The position numbers and the translations under genes are program-made. A stretch of DNA of 64,000 nucleotides, taken from contig CAJTOI010000005.1 of the NCBI GenBank assembly GCA_910577925.1, forward strand, positions 118,086 through 182,085, read 5' to 3'. Below are positions 53,928 to 63,373 of the stretch, in pieces. The notes under the pieces were generated by a model, which made no database searches, was not told the DNA's origin, and saw only the letters and a list, made by a program, of their open reading frames with translations. This DNA is from an uncultured Roseburia sp. GTDB lineage: Bacteria; Bacillota; Clostridia; Lachnospirales; Lachnospiraceae. Every line of letters begins with the position of its first letter. Within the stretch, counting starts at the first letter, position 1.

Positions 53928-55712
53928 TCAACCCACGCGGAATTTCCCGATCTCCGCGCGCAGTGTCTCGGCGCTCTGTTTGGTCCGCGTTACCTGTTCG
54001 AGCACCTCTGCGGACTCGCACGCGATGACAGACGCCCGCTGTGCAATCTCCGTGGTTCCCTTTGCCCCTTCTTCCGTGGCCCTTGAGATATCGCCGATCG
54101 AGCTTCTGATCCCCTCCATATTGTCAAACAGTTCCTGCGCGACAGTGCTGAATTCACTCATCAGCTCATCCACAGAAGCCCCGTCCTGATCGTACTGTTC
54201 CCCTATCATAAGGAAATCCTCATAATCCGCGGTCACATCCTTCACGACAAAGTCAAGCAGCTTTCTCGCGTTCGAGGAAAGGTTTTCTACGGCCTCCGTC
54301 ACCTCCTGCGTCACTTCCTGTATCTTGATAACGGTCTGTCTTGACTGCTCGGCAAGCGTTCCGATTTCCCCTGCAACCACCGCAAAGCCCCGTCCCGCCT
54401 CGCCGGCCCTGGCCGCCTCAATAGACGCATTCAGCGAAAGCAGATTGGTCTGCGAAACAACGTTCATAATGACACCCGACAGCTCGTAAATCTCATCAAT
54501 CACCTTCGCATTTTCGAGTGCTCTCTCCAAATCCTGCCGGATCTCCTTTTTCAGCAGCTCGGCTTTCTCCTGCGCGCTTTTTATTTTTCCGTTTGTCTGC
54601 TCGGCCCTGCCTTTGATTTCGGCGGCGCCTGACGCTCCGTCCCGGGAACGCCGTGTAATATGCTCCACCGCCGTATGTATCTCCCCTGCGGACTGATCCG
54701 CTACCGTTGTCGTCGCCGCCGTCTCCTGCATGCCGGCCGACAGCTCCTGCGTAGCCGCAGACACGCCTGCGATATCGTCGTTGAGCTTTGCGACACACTC
54801 GTTTACGGACCGGGCCACGGCATTGATTGTCTCGGATTCCGACTGCACCTGGCTGATCAGTTTCACCATGGCGGATTTCATATCCCGGATGCATCTGGCG
54901 AGATGTCCGAAATCATCCCTGCGCCCCAAAAAGCGTTCCATAAAATCTTTGGCATAATCCCCCTCCGCCATACAGTTCATCTGTCGGGCCGCCGCGTCCA
55001 GGGCCTTTGTAATATCCGTCACAATCAAAACCGCAATCACAATCAAAAGCAGGATGGAAACTACAATAGCTGCCGCGGATATACTCTTTGTCACCACGAA
55101 TATCTTTTTAATCGGCGCATTGTTCTCCACCGCAAGGCGCTCGAGTTCATCCACATAATTTCCGGTGCCCACCACCCACTGCCAGGGTTCAAACGCTTTG
55201 CTGTAGGCACGTTTCGGATAAGTCTCCTCGCTTCCCTCTTTCGTATAATAATATTCCGTAAAGCCTCCGCCCTCTTTGCAGCCGTTTTTAATAATATCCT
55301 TTATCATCTGGTAACCGTTGCTGTCTTTTGCCTCAAGCCGGTTTGTCCCCTCTGTCTCCTGCCCCAGAAGGACCACATTGTCCCCCTCATAGGTGTCGAT
55401 CCAGAAATATCCGCTCTCCCCGTACCGGAGTTCCCTGACCAGGTCCGCCGCCAGCTTCTTTGCCTCTTCCTCCGTATACGCCCCGCTCTGATACTCCGCA
55501 TAAATCTTGTCCAGCAGCGTGATTACATTTTCCACCTGCCCCTTAATCTGCGCGTCATAATTGTTATACATCACGTCCTTCATAGCGGAAACCGCCTGCA
55601 GATAAGACTTTTCCATGCCAAACATATTCATCATACCCGTCACAAACATGCACAGCGCGGCAACCCCCGTTAGTATAACCAGTTTTGTGCGCACTTTAAA
55701 ATTTGAAAACAT
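53928..55712 (-). CDS. Methyl-accepting chemotaxis protein with Cache sensor
   Basis: 594 residues. Membrane segment about 10-32, extracellular single-Cache-type domain (about 35-205; LRYGESGYFWIDTYEGDNV and the WQWVVGTGNYVDE end), second membrane segment about 212-235, HAMP-like region, then a signalling domain with the conserved hairpin SQTNLLSLNASIEAARAGEA near 435. Senses an external ligand, often small carboxylates for this fold, and signals to CheA. ATG at 55712 has GGGAGAGG upstream. No other chemotaxis genes nearby. Confidence 0.93.
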   Translation of the reverse strand: MFSNFKVRTKLVILTGVAALCMFVTGMMNMFGMEKSYLQAVSAMKDVMYNNYDAQIKGQVENVITLLDKIYAEYQSGAYTEEEAKKLAADLVRELRYGESGYFWIDTYEGDNVVLLGQETEGTNRLEAKDSNGYQMIKDIIKNGCKEGGGFTEYYYTKEGSEETYPKRAYSKAFEPWQWVVGTGNYVDELERLAVENNAPIKKIFVVTKSISAAAIVVSILLLIVIAVLIVTDITKALDAAARQMNCMAEGDYAKDFMERFLGRRDDFGHLARCIRDMKSAMVKLISQVQSESETINAVARSVNECVAKLNDDIAGVSAATQELSAGMQETAATTTVADQSAGEIHTAVEHITRRSRDGASGAAEIKGRAEQTNGKIKSAQEKAELLKKEIRQDLERALENAKVIDEIYELSGVIMNVVSQTNLLSLNASIEAARAGEAGRGFAVVAGEIGTLAEQSRQTVIKIQEVTQEVTEAVENLSSNARKLLDFVVKDVTADYEDFLMIGEQYDQDGASVDELMSEFSTVAQELFDNMEGIRSSIGDISRATEEGAKGTTEIAQRASVIACESAEVLEQVTRTKQSAETLRAEIGKFRVG

Positions 55713-55872
55713 TCCTCTCCCACCCTTTCTTCGATAAAACAGGAAACACACGCCCGGCCCCGGGGGGGGCTGTGTTTTTCCGCATCCCTTACCACCTAAA
55801 TTTTACCACATCTCCCCGAATAGTAAAATGGTTTTCCCGGCAAAAAGTCATTTGTAGTAAAGTGCAGACATG

Positions 55873-55905
55873 AAAAGGATGCGCTCTGCTGCGAACGCAT
55901 CCTTT
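55873..55905 (-). terminator. Intrinsic terminator after prfC
   Basis: 10-bp stem AAAGGATGCG / CGCATCCTTT with a 12-base loop, TTTT on the minus strand, 39 bases past the prfC stop. Confidence 0.8.
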
Positions 55906-55943
55906 CCCATACTCCATCACGATAATCGTCGGTATGCCCCTAT

Positions 55944-57533
55944 TTACTCCCTTCCGAACTCCGAAAGCTCCAGTCCCTGATTGCGGTCTAAGACCATGCC
56001 GACACTCCATGCATTGATAAACAGCAGCAGCGGCCGTCCCTTCAAATCCTGTATCTTTTTCATGTCGGAGGTTCCCACCAGTTTATCCATATCCACATCC
56101 GGCGTCTCAATCCAGCGGATATGCTCATAGGGAAGGGTGTCCATGCGGATTTCCACATTGTACTCATTTTCCAGACGGTATTTGAGCACGTCAAACTGCA
56201 GAACGCCCACAACGCCGACGATCACCTCTTCCATACCCATATTGTATTCCTGGAAAATCTGAATTGCTCCCTCCTGCGCAATCTGCTGCATACCTTTCAT
56301 AAACTGCTTGCGCTTCATCGTGTCCATCTGCCGCACTCTGGCAAAATGCTCCGGTGCAAACGTCGGAATCCCCTCAAATTGAAACGGCTTTGCCGTCGTA
56401 ATCGTGTCGCCGATCGAAAAGATCCCGGGGTCAAACACGCCGATGATATCGCCCGCATAGGCCTCCTCCACAATATGGCGCTCCTGCGCCATCATCTGCT
56501 GAGGCTGCGAAAGTTTGATTTTTTTGTTGCCGCCCTGCACATGCGCCACTTCCATGCCGGCGGTAAATCTGCCGGAACAGATGCGCATAAACGCGATGCG
56601 GTCCCGGTGCGCCTTGTTCATATTTGCCTGAATCTTAAACACAAAAGCGGAAAATTCCTCCCCGAACGGATCGATCAGGCCGCAGTCCGCGCGCCGCGGC
56701 AGCGGTGCGTAGGTCATCTGCAGAAAATGCTGCAGAAAGGTTTCCACGCCGAAATTCGTCAGCGCCGAACCGAAAAACACCGGGGAGAGCTCTCCCTTTG
56801 TCACAAGCTCCATATCAAACTCCGCGCTCGCGCCGTCCAAAAGCTCAATCTCCTCGATGAGCTTCTCTTTTGCCTCCGCGCCGATCTCTTCCGTCAGCGC
56901 CGGATCGTCAATGCCGATATGCTTCTCCTGCCCTTCCTTTGTCCCCTTTAGGGTGTCGGAGAAGGTCATGACCTCGCGCGTATTCCTGTCATACACGCCT
57001 TTAAAACTCTTCCCGGAACCGATCGGCCAGTTGACGGGGCAGGTCGCAATGCCGAGCTCCTTTTCAATCTCGTCGAGCAGATCAAACGTATCGTTCGCAT
57101 CCCGGTCCATCTTGTTGATAAACGTAAAAATCGGAATATGCCGCATCACACAGACCTTGAACAGCTTTCGCGTCTGCGCCTCCACGCCTTTGGAACCGTC
57201 GATCACCATGACCGCCGAGTCCGCCGCCATCAGCGTACGGTAAGTATCCTCTGAGAAATCCTGGTGCCCCGGCGTGTCCAAAATGTTGATGCAGTAGCCG
57301 CCGTAGTTAAACTGCAATACAGAAGAGGTCACCGAGATTCCTCTCTCCTTCTCAATCTCCATCCAGTCCGAGACCGCATGGCGGGCCGTCGCCTTTCCCT
57401 TCACGGAGCCCGCCAGATTGATGGCCCCTCCGTAGAGCAGAAACTTCTCCGTCAATGTCGTCTTTCCCGCATCCGGGTGGGAAATAATCGCAAATGTGCG
57501 CCTTTTTTCTATCTCTTTTCTCAAATCTGCCAA
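55944..57533 (-). CDS. prfC: Peptide chain release factor 3
   Basis: 529 residues. Translational GTPase that recycles RF1/RF2. G1 ISHPDAGKTTLTEKF near residue 18, G3 DTPGHQDFSEDTYR near 86, G4 FINKMDRDAND near 142, and the RF3-specific sequence VGVLQFDVLKYRLENEYNVE. A TTG at 57533 with GGAGG ten bases upstream gives the family start LADLRKEIEKRRTFAIISH; the upstream open frame is not typical of RF3. Confidence 0.95.
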   Translation of the reverse strand: MADLRKEIEKRRTFAIISHPDAGKTTLTEKFLLYGGAINLAGSVKGKATARHAVSDWMEIEKERGISVTSSVLQFNYGGYCINILDTPGHQDFSEDTYRTLMAADSAVMVIDGSKGVEAQTRKLFKVCVMRHIPIFTFINKMDRDANDTFDLLDEIEKELGIATCPVNWPIGSGKSFKGVYDRNTREVMTFSDTLKGTKEGQEKHIGIDDPALTEEIGAEAKEKLIEEIELLDGASAEFDMELVTKGELSPVFFGSALTNFGVETFLQHFLQMTYAPLPRRADCGLIDPFGEEFSAFVFKIQANMNKAHRDRIAFMRICSGRFTAGMEVAHVQGGNKKIKLSQPQQMMAQERHIVEEAYAGDIIGVFDPGIFSIGDTITTAKPFQFEGIPTFAPEHFARVRQMDTMKRKQFMKGMQQIAQEGAIQIFQEYNMGMEEVIVGVVGVLQFDVLKYRLENEYNVEIRMDTLPYEHIRWIETPDVDMDKLVGTSDMKKIQDLKGRPLLLFINAWSVGMVLDRNQGLELSEFGRE

Positions 57534-57652
57534 AACCGTCTGTCCTCCAAAAAATAAGTGCCAAACCACACAGAAAAATCTGCATACTCTGGCACTATAA
57601 CATATTTTGGATAAAAATGCAAAACTCATTCAAAAAACAGTAAACAGCTTTC

Positions 57653-59299
57653 TTATACCTGACAAACCTCAACCCGTTTCTTTGCCACCCGCAAGACCCG
57701 AAAATCCATGTATACGTCTCCCTCGCCTCTGTGTGTAACCGCAACAATGCTGCAATCGGGATAATTTATTCTGACATTTTCCATAAGTCTCTGTACCATT
57801 GAAGCGTCAATATTTGCATCTATTTCATCCATGACAATAAAATCCGGCTGGTTTAACAGCGCTCTTGCCACAGCAATCCGTGCCTTCTGTCCCTTTGAAA
57901 TATTTTTTCCCTTTTCTTTTAACATAGTATCTAAACGTTCGGGCAAAGTGCTATACCATGCAAACAACTCTACCGTCTGCAGTGCACGTTCTATTTCTTC
58001 CATTTGTATTTCCGTATGATCTACCAGCAAATTGTAGCGAAGCGTCTCACCGAAAATATCCGGTTCCTGCGGCACATACACAATTCTCCCGTACACATCC
58101 GCACTGCTGTCTGTTCCGTTAATAAGGATTTTTCCCGTTTCCGTCTCATACAAACCGAACATCAGCTTTAACAATGTGCTTTTCCCGCTTCCGTTATCCC
58201 CGACAATCCTGTAATCCTCTCCTCTTTGAAATAAAAGATTCACTTTTTCAAATACCTTATCCTTGCTGTCTGCATACATGAAACCGACATTCCTGAACTC
58301 TATCGTCTCAATGTGCGTCAGTTCCGTTTCCCCGAGATGTCCCGGGTTATCCCTCCTGCCAAGTTTATCAAATTTCTCTCTGCTTACCAGTATCTCCTGC
58401 ACTTTTCTGATATATCCTCCCAGTGAACTGATACAAAATGCAAGCCCTTCCGACATAGACAGCATAAACATAATACTTCCCAGAGAAATGTTTCCTCTCT
58501 GATAATCATATAATCCGACAGCAATAATAATCAATCTGTAAAAAGCCTGAAAAATAAAATCCTGAAAAGAATCCGTCCATATCTGAATCGCATCCATGCG
58601 CTTTTGCAGCCTGCATATTTCAGCCGATAACGCATCCATTCTGTCTAAATAATCATCTTCGACATGATACAACCTGACGGGAACTATATTATTAATATAT
58701 TCAAGCATCAATTTCAGCCGTTTCTCCGTTTTTTCCCGAACCTGCACAGAATACCGGTGCACCCTTCCCGCCACAAACATGCTACACACTACAACCCCCA
58801 CGCCTGCCACTATCAGGATGAGTGTGATGCTGCCGGACAAATTTACGAAAATCACAACGGAAACCACACCCGAAATGACTGCCTGAATCAACACAACCAG
58901 GTTCCATCCGCACAATTCCGCCGCTTTTCTTATATCATCCTGCAGGACAGCCAGCAAAACAGACGAATGTTTCACCCGTCGCCTTACCTTTTTATCTGTG
59001 AAATAACTTTCTACCAGATACCGGGTCATCGCGGCCCGCACGTTATTTGTGCCTTTCTCCATAAGGTATCCCCATGCCGGTACCGCCAGAATAAAATAAA
59101 CAGCTGCAAAGAGCGCCACAGCAAAATACACTGTCACTTTTTGCTGATGATAAAGTAGCACATCAAACAGATACATACTCAGGAACCCAAACAACACTTC
59201 GGAGAGAACACTCTGAAAACAATTCCATACAAACCCGATTTTCCCCGGTAACCCATAATTTTTCTTTATAATCTCTGAACTTGGTTTTTTCTTTTTCAC
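57653..59299 (-). CDS. ABC exporter half-transporter (membrane + ATPase), second of a pair
   Basis: 548 residues. Six-helix membrane domain (about 20-310) and a nucleotide-binding domain with Walker A VGDNGSGKSTLLKL near 365, Q-loop in YVPQEPDIFG, a divergent signature NISKGQKARIAVARAL, Walker B FIVMDEID and H-loop VTHRGEG. No C39 peptidase domain. GTG start at 59299 is two bases after the stop of the first half-transporter, with GGAG in its coding end, so coupled. Likely a heterodimer exporting a peptide made by the upstream radical SAM proteins; that substrate is inferred. Confidence 0.88.
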   Translation of the reverse strand: MKKKKPSSEIIKKNYGLPGKIGFVWNCFQSVLSEVLFGFLSMYLFDVLLYHQQKVTVYFAVALFAAVYFILAVPAWGYLMEKGTNNVRAAMTRYLVESYFTDKKVRRRVKHSSVLLAVLQDDIRKAAELCGWNLVVLIQAVISGVVSVVIFVNLSGSITLILIVAGVGVVVCSMFVAGRVHRYSVQVREKTEKRLKLMLEYINNIVPVRLYHVEDDYLDRMDALSAEICRLQKRMDAIQIWTDSFQDFIFQAFYRLIIIAVGLYDYQRGNISLGSIMFMLSMSEGLAFCISSLGGYIRKVQEILVSREKFDKLGRRDNPGHLGETELTHIETIEFRNVGFMYADSKDKVFEKVNLLFQRGEDYRIVGDNGSGKSTLLKLMFGLYETETGKILINGTDSSADVYGRIVYVPQEPDIFGETLRYNLLVDHTEIQMEEIERALQTVELFAWYSTLPERLDTMLKEKGKNISKGQKARIAVARALLNQPDFIVMDEIDANIDASMVQRLMENVRINYPDCSIVAVTHRGEGDVYMDFRVLRVAKKRVEVCQV

Positions 59300-59301
59300 T
59301 T

Positions 59302-60945
59302 TTATCGCTCCACCCGGAATCTGCCTGCATCAACTCTTACCACCCTGTCACAAATTTCAAGCAACCCCATCCAATGCGTCGTCAATATTACCGTAACATT
59401 CAATTCTTTTAACACCTCCAACACAACGGCCGCCGTCTCCATATCGAGCGATGCGGCGGGCTCGTCTAAAATCAGCAGTTCTGCCTTTTTGAAAATCGCG
59501 CGCGCAAGGCAGATACGCAGCTTCTGACCGCCCGACAAATTTGAGCCAAACTGCGCGACATCTTCCCGTTCGGCCGCAATCTCCGCAATTCCGAGCCTTT
59601 CGCAGATTTCCCAATACCTCTCTTCTTCGGGTGCTGTATGGTCGCTTTGTTTTAATGTGATATTGTATTTCACGGTTCCCTCGAGCAGATAATTTTCGTT
59701 TCCCACATATGCAATTTTCTGCCAGATAATTCTCTGCTCATGGAAAGCCTCTTCTCCAAAAACCAGTACACTTCCGCCGGAAGGCTTCAAAAACCCTAGG
59801 ATAAGATTCAGGATTGTGGATTTCCCCGCTCCAGATTCCCCTATAATCCCCAGTTTTTCTCCCTTTTTTACATCGATGCTGACATCACCTAATACACATT
59901 TTTCCATATCATAAGAAAACTTCACATGCTGCAGACTGACAATAGTTTCACTTTGTACCTTCTCTTTCTCCTGACAAACGCCCTGTGCAATCTCTTCTTC
60001 AAGAAAAAGGGATTCCATTGCCTCCATAAACGGATATTGTTCTTTTAGCCGGGTAAACGAACGGAGATAATATGTAATCGGAAGCGATACGTTGCTTATC
60101 ATTGCAAGCATTGATACAAAAGTTCCGTAAGTCATTTGTCCACTACAGACCCAGAAGGCGGAAAACATTAAAAAAACAACGGTCGGAAAATACTCGTTTA
60201 ACAATGCCGGTACATATGCCCACGCCTCCTTCTTTGCCAGAACGTTTTCCTGTTCCAGCAGAACAGCCGTTTTTCTCTGATGCATATTTAGCACATGCCT
60301 GCGAATACCGGACATACATATATTATCATAGTCTTCGACGATTTCTTTTTGATAATTCTGCACTGCATTGCCTGCAGCATAAACTTCCGCAGATGAACGG
60401 GCAATTTGTTCTCCGAATATGAGATTCATAAAACTACTAACCATAATAACGATAAACATCGTCATCGCAATCTTCAGATCCAACCTGCAGAACGCAATAA
60501 AAGTAAAACAAAATACGAACGGTTCATATAAAAAGTTTTCCAGATGAGCAGACAAAAAGGATCGATATGCTTTTATCCGTGTGTTGAGCAATCCTGTCAC
60601 TTCTCCTTCTCCGACACGAAAAAAATATTTCATTGAAATTTTTCCAAGTTTTCTGACCACAGCGCATGCAAGATAGTTCTCACTGTCGATACATATCCGG
60701 CTAATACAAAGCCTGCGGATATTTTTAAAGCACGCATACATGAAAACAGCGCACGCATACATGAAAAGACAATCTGTCTCAATGGCGCCTACACCAATTG
60801 TCCTGTCAATAAGCGGTATAAGGATCAAATTCATACTAACCTGAATAAATGCAGTTATCATGCACAATGCCAGTATCCCTGCAACATATAATTTTTTGAT
60901 TTGACCGGATCGCAAAATAAAACGGAATGCTTTTACAATGTTCAT
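59302..60945 (-). CDS. ABC exporter half-transporter (membrane + ATPase), first of a pair
   Basis: 547 residues. Membrane domain about 15-300 with the exporter loop YFFRVGEGEVTGLLNTRI, then ATPase domain: Walker A IGESGAGKSTILNL near 360, signature NLSGGQKLRICLARAI, Walker B LLILDEPAASLD and H-loop LTTHWMG. This half has a canonical signature while its partner has ISKGQ. ATG at 60945 overlaps the protease stop (ATGA) and follows GGAAGGA. Part of the coupled minus-strand chain from the radical SAM genes. Confidence 0.9.
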   Translation of the reverse strand: MNIVKAFRFILRSGQIKKLYVAGILALCMITAFIQVSMNLILIPLIDRTIGVGAIETDCLFMYACAVFMYACFKNIRRLCISRICIDSENYLACAVVRKLGKISMKYFFRVGEGEVTGLLNTRIKAYRSFLSAHLENFLYEPFVFCFTFIAFCRLDLKIAMTMFIVIMVSSFMNLIFGEQIARSSAEVYAAGNAVQNYQKEIVEDYDNICMSGIRRHVLNMHQRKTAVLLEQENVLAKKEAWAYVPALLNEYFPTVVFLMFSAFWVCSGQMTYGTFVSMLAMISNVSLPITYYLRSFTRLKEQYPFMEAMESLFLEEEIAQGVCQEKEKVQSETIVSLQHVKFSYDMEKCVLGDVSIDVKKGEKLGIIGESGAGKSTILNLILGFLKPSGGSVLVFGEEAFHEQRIIWQKIAYVGNENYLLEGTVKYNITLKQSDHTAPEEERYWEICERLGIAEIAAEREDVAQFGSNLSGGQKLRICLARAIFKKAELLILDEPAASLDMETAAVVLEVLKELNVTVILTTHWMGLLEICDRVVRVDAGRFRVER

Positions 60946-61622
60946 ATGTTCTTGTCCTTCCATCTGCCTTCTTTTATCTCTATCCTGCCTGTCAGTTTTT
61001 TTATACTAAACTCTTCCCACTTCCTGTTATTCTTTTTTCGTATTAGTAATCCACTGACAATCGCAGCATAGTAACTATTTCCATATACCCAAAGAGTTCT
61101 GTCATATGTCCATCGAACTTTCAAACTGATTGTTCGCAGATAAACAATATTACCTTTCCAATATATATCTGTTTCTTCCATCTTATCATTATTTCTGACA
61201 CAGATTACATTTCTGTCTGCTGCGGGATAAACAATTTTTCCATTTTCATCGTCTGCACACACAAGCAAGATATTTTTCGCTTTCGCCTGCATACATATCC
61301 GGGATAATGCAAAAACATCTGACTCTTTATAATAATAAAATCCAAAACTCATATTTATTATCGAGCAAATATCTTCTTTTATCAAAAAAAATAATATCTC
61401 ATTTATTTGTTTAAACGTAGTTTGGGGTACAACGGGAACAAATATATATTTTAATTCCGGTACAATTGCTTTCATGATTTCAATTAAGGCTATCCCATGT
61501 CCCTGTGGTACTTTTGACTCTTCCCTGATCTCCTTTTCAAACATAATACACTGTTTTCTATTTTTAGTTATGTATTCTTCTGGAAAAAAATCTATGATAC
61601 ATATATCTACCCGTTCTTTCAA
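60942..61622 (-). CDS. Minimal subtilisin-like (S8) serine protease
   Basis: 226 residues, half the size of typical subtilases. The triad region is readable: Asp in VDICIIDFFPEEY near residue 11, His in PQGHGIALIEIM near 42, oxyanion Asn in SIINMSFGFYYY near 90, and Ser in YGNSYYAAIVSGLLIR near 183. There is no signal peptide or propeptide, so it probably acts in the cytosol. The TTG at 61622 follows AAGGAAG; ATGs at 61643 and 61658 lie in the end of the radical SAM gene without a ribosome binding site. It would suit leader removal before export, because the ABC proteins lack a peptidase domain. AT-rich. Confidence 0.78.
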   Translation of the reverse strand: MKERVDICIIDFFPEEYITKNRKQCIMFEKEIREESKVPQGHGIALIEIMKAIVPELKYIFVPVVPQTTFKQINEILFFLIKEDICSIINMSFGFYYYKESDVFALSRICMQAKAKNILLVCADDENGKIVYPAADRNVICVRNNDKMEETDIYWKGNIVYLRTISLKVRWTYDRTLWVYGNSYYAAIVSGLLIRKKNNRKWEEFSIKKLTGRIEIKEGRWKDKNI

Positions 61623-61626
61623 TACA

Positions 61627-62514
61627 TTATCTTCCTTTTTCATAAAATATTTTTTCACAGTAATTATATGGATTAATCCATTTCGGACAATCTTTTTCAG
61701 TTAAGAAATCACAAATAATTTTTTTTATACTTTTTTCAACATCCTTTTTTCCCTCTAATGCGTCGTCATATGTCAAAAACGTTCTGTTAAAAAAATAAAA
61801 AATATTCTGCATCAAATTATATTCTATTTTTCCAATCTCTTTTGCCACTACCTCTGCATTATCCCTTACATAACGTCTATTAATTACATCTACAAAACAT
61901 TTCATCTGATAAGAAGACTTTTCAATATAAGAATCTATGGTCTTCTTATAAAAATCATACTGCGTCAAAGGCAAACTTAACTCGCACGGCGTAAAAATAA
62001 GTGATGGTACAGAAAATTTGTAAATACAGCTATTTCCAAATAACATATATGGGTAATACTTTTCCTCGCTGATATTAAATGGAGTAATAACTGTATTAAT
62101 AGTCGTACTTTTCGCATTTTTAATATACCATTCAATATTTTTCAATATTATATTGTACTGTTCTCTGTCTACTCCCCTATGAATATTCATTACATCATAT
62201 TCTCCATCCAAACTTACCACAAGATTAAGTTTGGATAGAATATCTTTATCTTCTATTTTTTTAAGTCCATTTGTCAAAATGGTAATCGTTTTTTCAGAAA
62301 ATATATGAAGAACGTCTATAAAATTATCAGACAGAAGTGGTTCACCACCTGTCAAAACCACTTCTGAAATATCTCCTCTCTGACTCAATTCATTTAAAAA
62401 TGATACTTTATCACCTCTCTTTCTTTCCGCCCTGACTAAATTTCGACCTTTTTCATAACAATATTGGCAGTTCATATTACATTTGTCTGTAAGTTCAATT
62501 ATCAATTTCCCCAC
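61627..62514 (-). CDS. Radical SAM protein, candidate peptide maturase
   Basis: 295 residues. The 4Fe-4S/SAM motif CxxxCxxC is at residues 12-19 (CNMNCQYC) immediately at the N-terminus, followed by VVLTGGEPLLSDNF near 53 and strand/helix elements of the TIM barrel. The C-terminus carries three Cys in IICDFLTEKDCPKWI and YNYCEKIF, possibly for an auxiliary cluster, but no full SPASM domain. GTG start at 62514 with AAGGGAAAT upstream overlaps the end of the upstream radical SAM frame by 20 bases. Strongly AT-rich compared with the chromosome to the left. Substrate unknown. Confidence 0.82.
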   Translation of the reverse strand: MGKLIIELTDKCNMNCQYCYEKGRNLVRAERKRGDKVSFLNELSQRGDISEVVLTGGEPLLSDNFIDVLHIFSEKTITILTNGLKKIEDKDILSKLNLVVSLDGEYDVMNIHRGVDREQYNIILKNIEWYIKNAKSTTINTVITPFNISEEKYYPYMLFGNSCIYKFSVPSLIFTPCELSLPLTQYDFYKKTIDSYIEKSSYQMKCFVDVINRRYVRDNAEVVAKEIGKIEYNLMQNIFYFFNRTFLTYDDALEGKKDVEKSIKKIICDFLTEKDCPKWINPYNYCEKIFYEKGR

Positions 62515-63373
62515 TTTTTATTTCCCTTTTTAATAAACTACATACTGCTTTGTCCGGCGCATTAATTGATCCAAAATTAAAAAATGCTTTCTCCCTGCAT
62601 CCAAAATTGCATTTTAAATAAAACTCACAATTTCTATCTTCACAGCATAAATCAAATTTTTGCAATTGCCCAAACGCATCCTCTAATGTTTTACCTAAAT
62701 AAAATATTTCGCTCTCTCTGCTCGTTAGGCCCGGACACAATTGAAACATTCCATCTTTGTCAAGGTAAAGAAGTGTTTTTCCTACACCACATGATGTCAT
62801 ATCAACATCAATATCTATGCCATAGTTACGCTTGACATATTCCATACACTCATATATAAAATCTATTGATTCGTCAGGATTCTCCTCCAGTATTTCTTTA
62901 TTAAGCACTGCATTTCCTTTTTGAATAACCGTATCAAAATGCATTCCTATACCCATCGGGATAAAATAATCTATCATTTTCTTTATATCTTCATGGTTAT
63001 CTTTTAATACCATTGTATTTATCGTAATATTAATCCCTTTTTTATAAAGCTCTATCACATTATGATATGTTGACTCAAACGCCCCCTTTTTCCCTCGAAA
63101 GGAATCATGTTTTGCTGCAGTAAAATAATCGATACTGGTAATTATTCTGGCTAACCCAATTGCCTTAGCCATCGAATTCAATATTTTTTTATCAACAAAC
63201 GCAAGATTAGTAAAAAAAATATATTGTATTGGCTTGCTATCCAAATATGAAATCAACTTGTCCAAAAAAGTAATGGTTGTAATTTCTCCTCCTGTAAAAT
63301 CGATTCTGCTTATTCCATGTTTTACTGCTTCATCTACAACTTTCGTAATTCTCTTATAATTAGTGTCTGCTGA
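62495..63373 (-). pseudogene. Truncated radical SAM/SPASM peptide maturase
   Basis: The open frame spans 292 codons to an in-frame TAA at 63374-63376, with no ATG or ribosome binding site at its left-most end. It contains the GGE motif (RIDFTGGEITTI, ending near 63275) and a SPASM domain: C-x12-G-x4-C (CGVGK...MFQLC), then CCEDRNCEFYLKCNFGC and a final Cys in DKAVCSLL. The CxxxCxxC cluster site that must precede the GGE motif is absent. A TTG at 63265 could start a 256-residue remnant but would also lack it. The transposase on the other strand begins 120 bases away, so loss by insertion is likely. An alternative is that it continues elsewhere beyond the element. Confidence 0.75.

Noticed and set aside
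54660..55673. 337-codon plus-strand frame opposite the chemoreceptor
   Set aside because: Shadow with biased composition; the chemoreceptor hairpin motif on the minus strand is decisive.
55752..55800. Run of G residues near 55760
   Set aside because: A single homopolymer in a non-coding spacer; no evidence of function or of a phase-variable gene.
57608..57626. A second ARG-box-like sequence upstream of prfC
   Set aside because: Only about 14 of 18 bases match in an AT-rich spacer and no promoter overlaps it; chance is likely.
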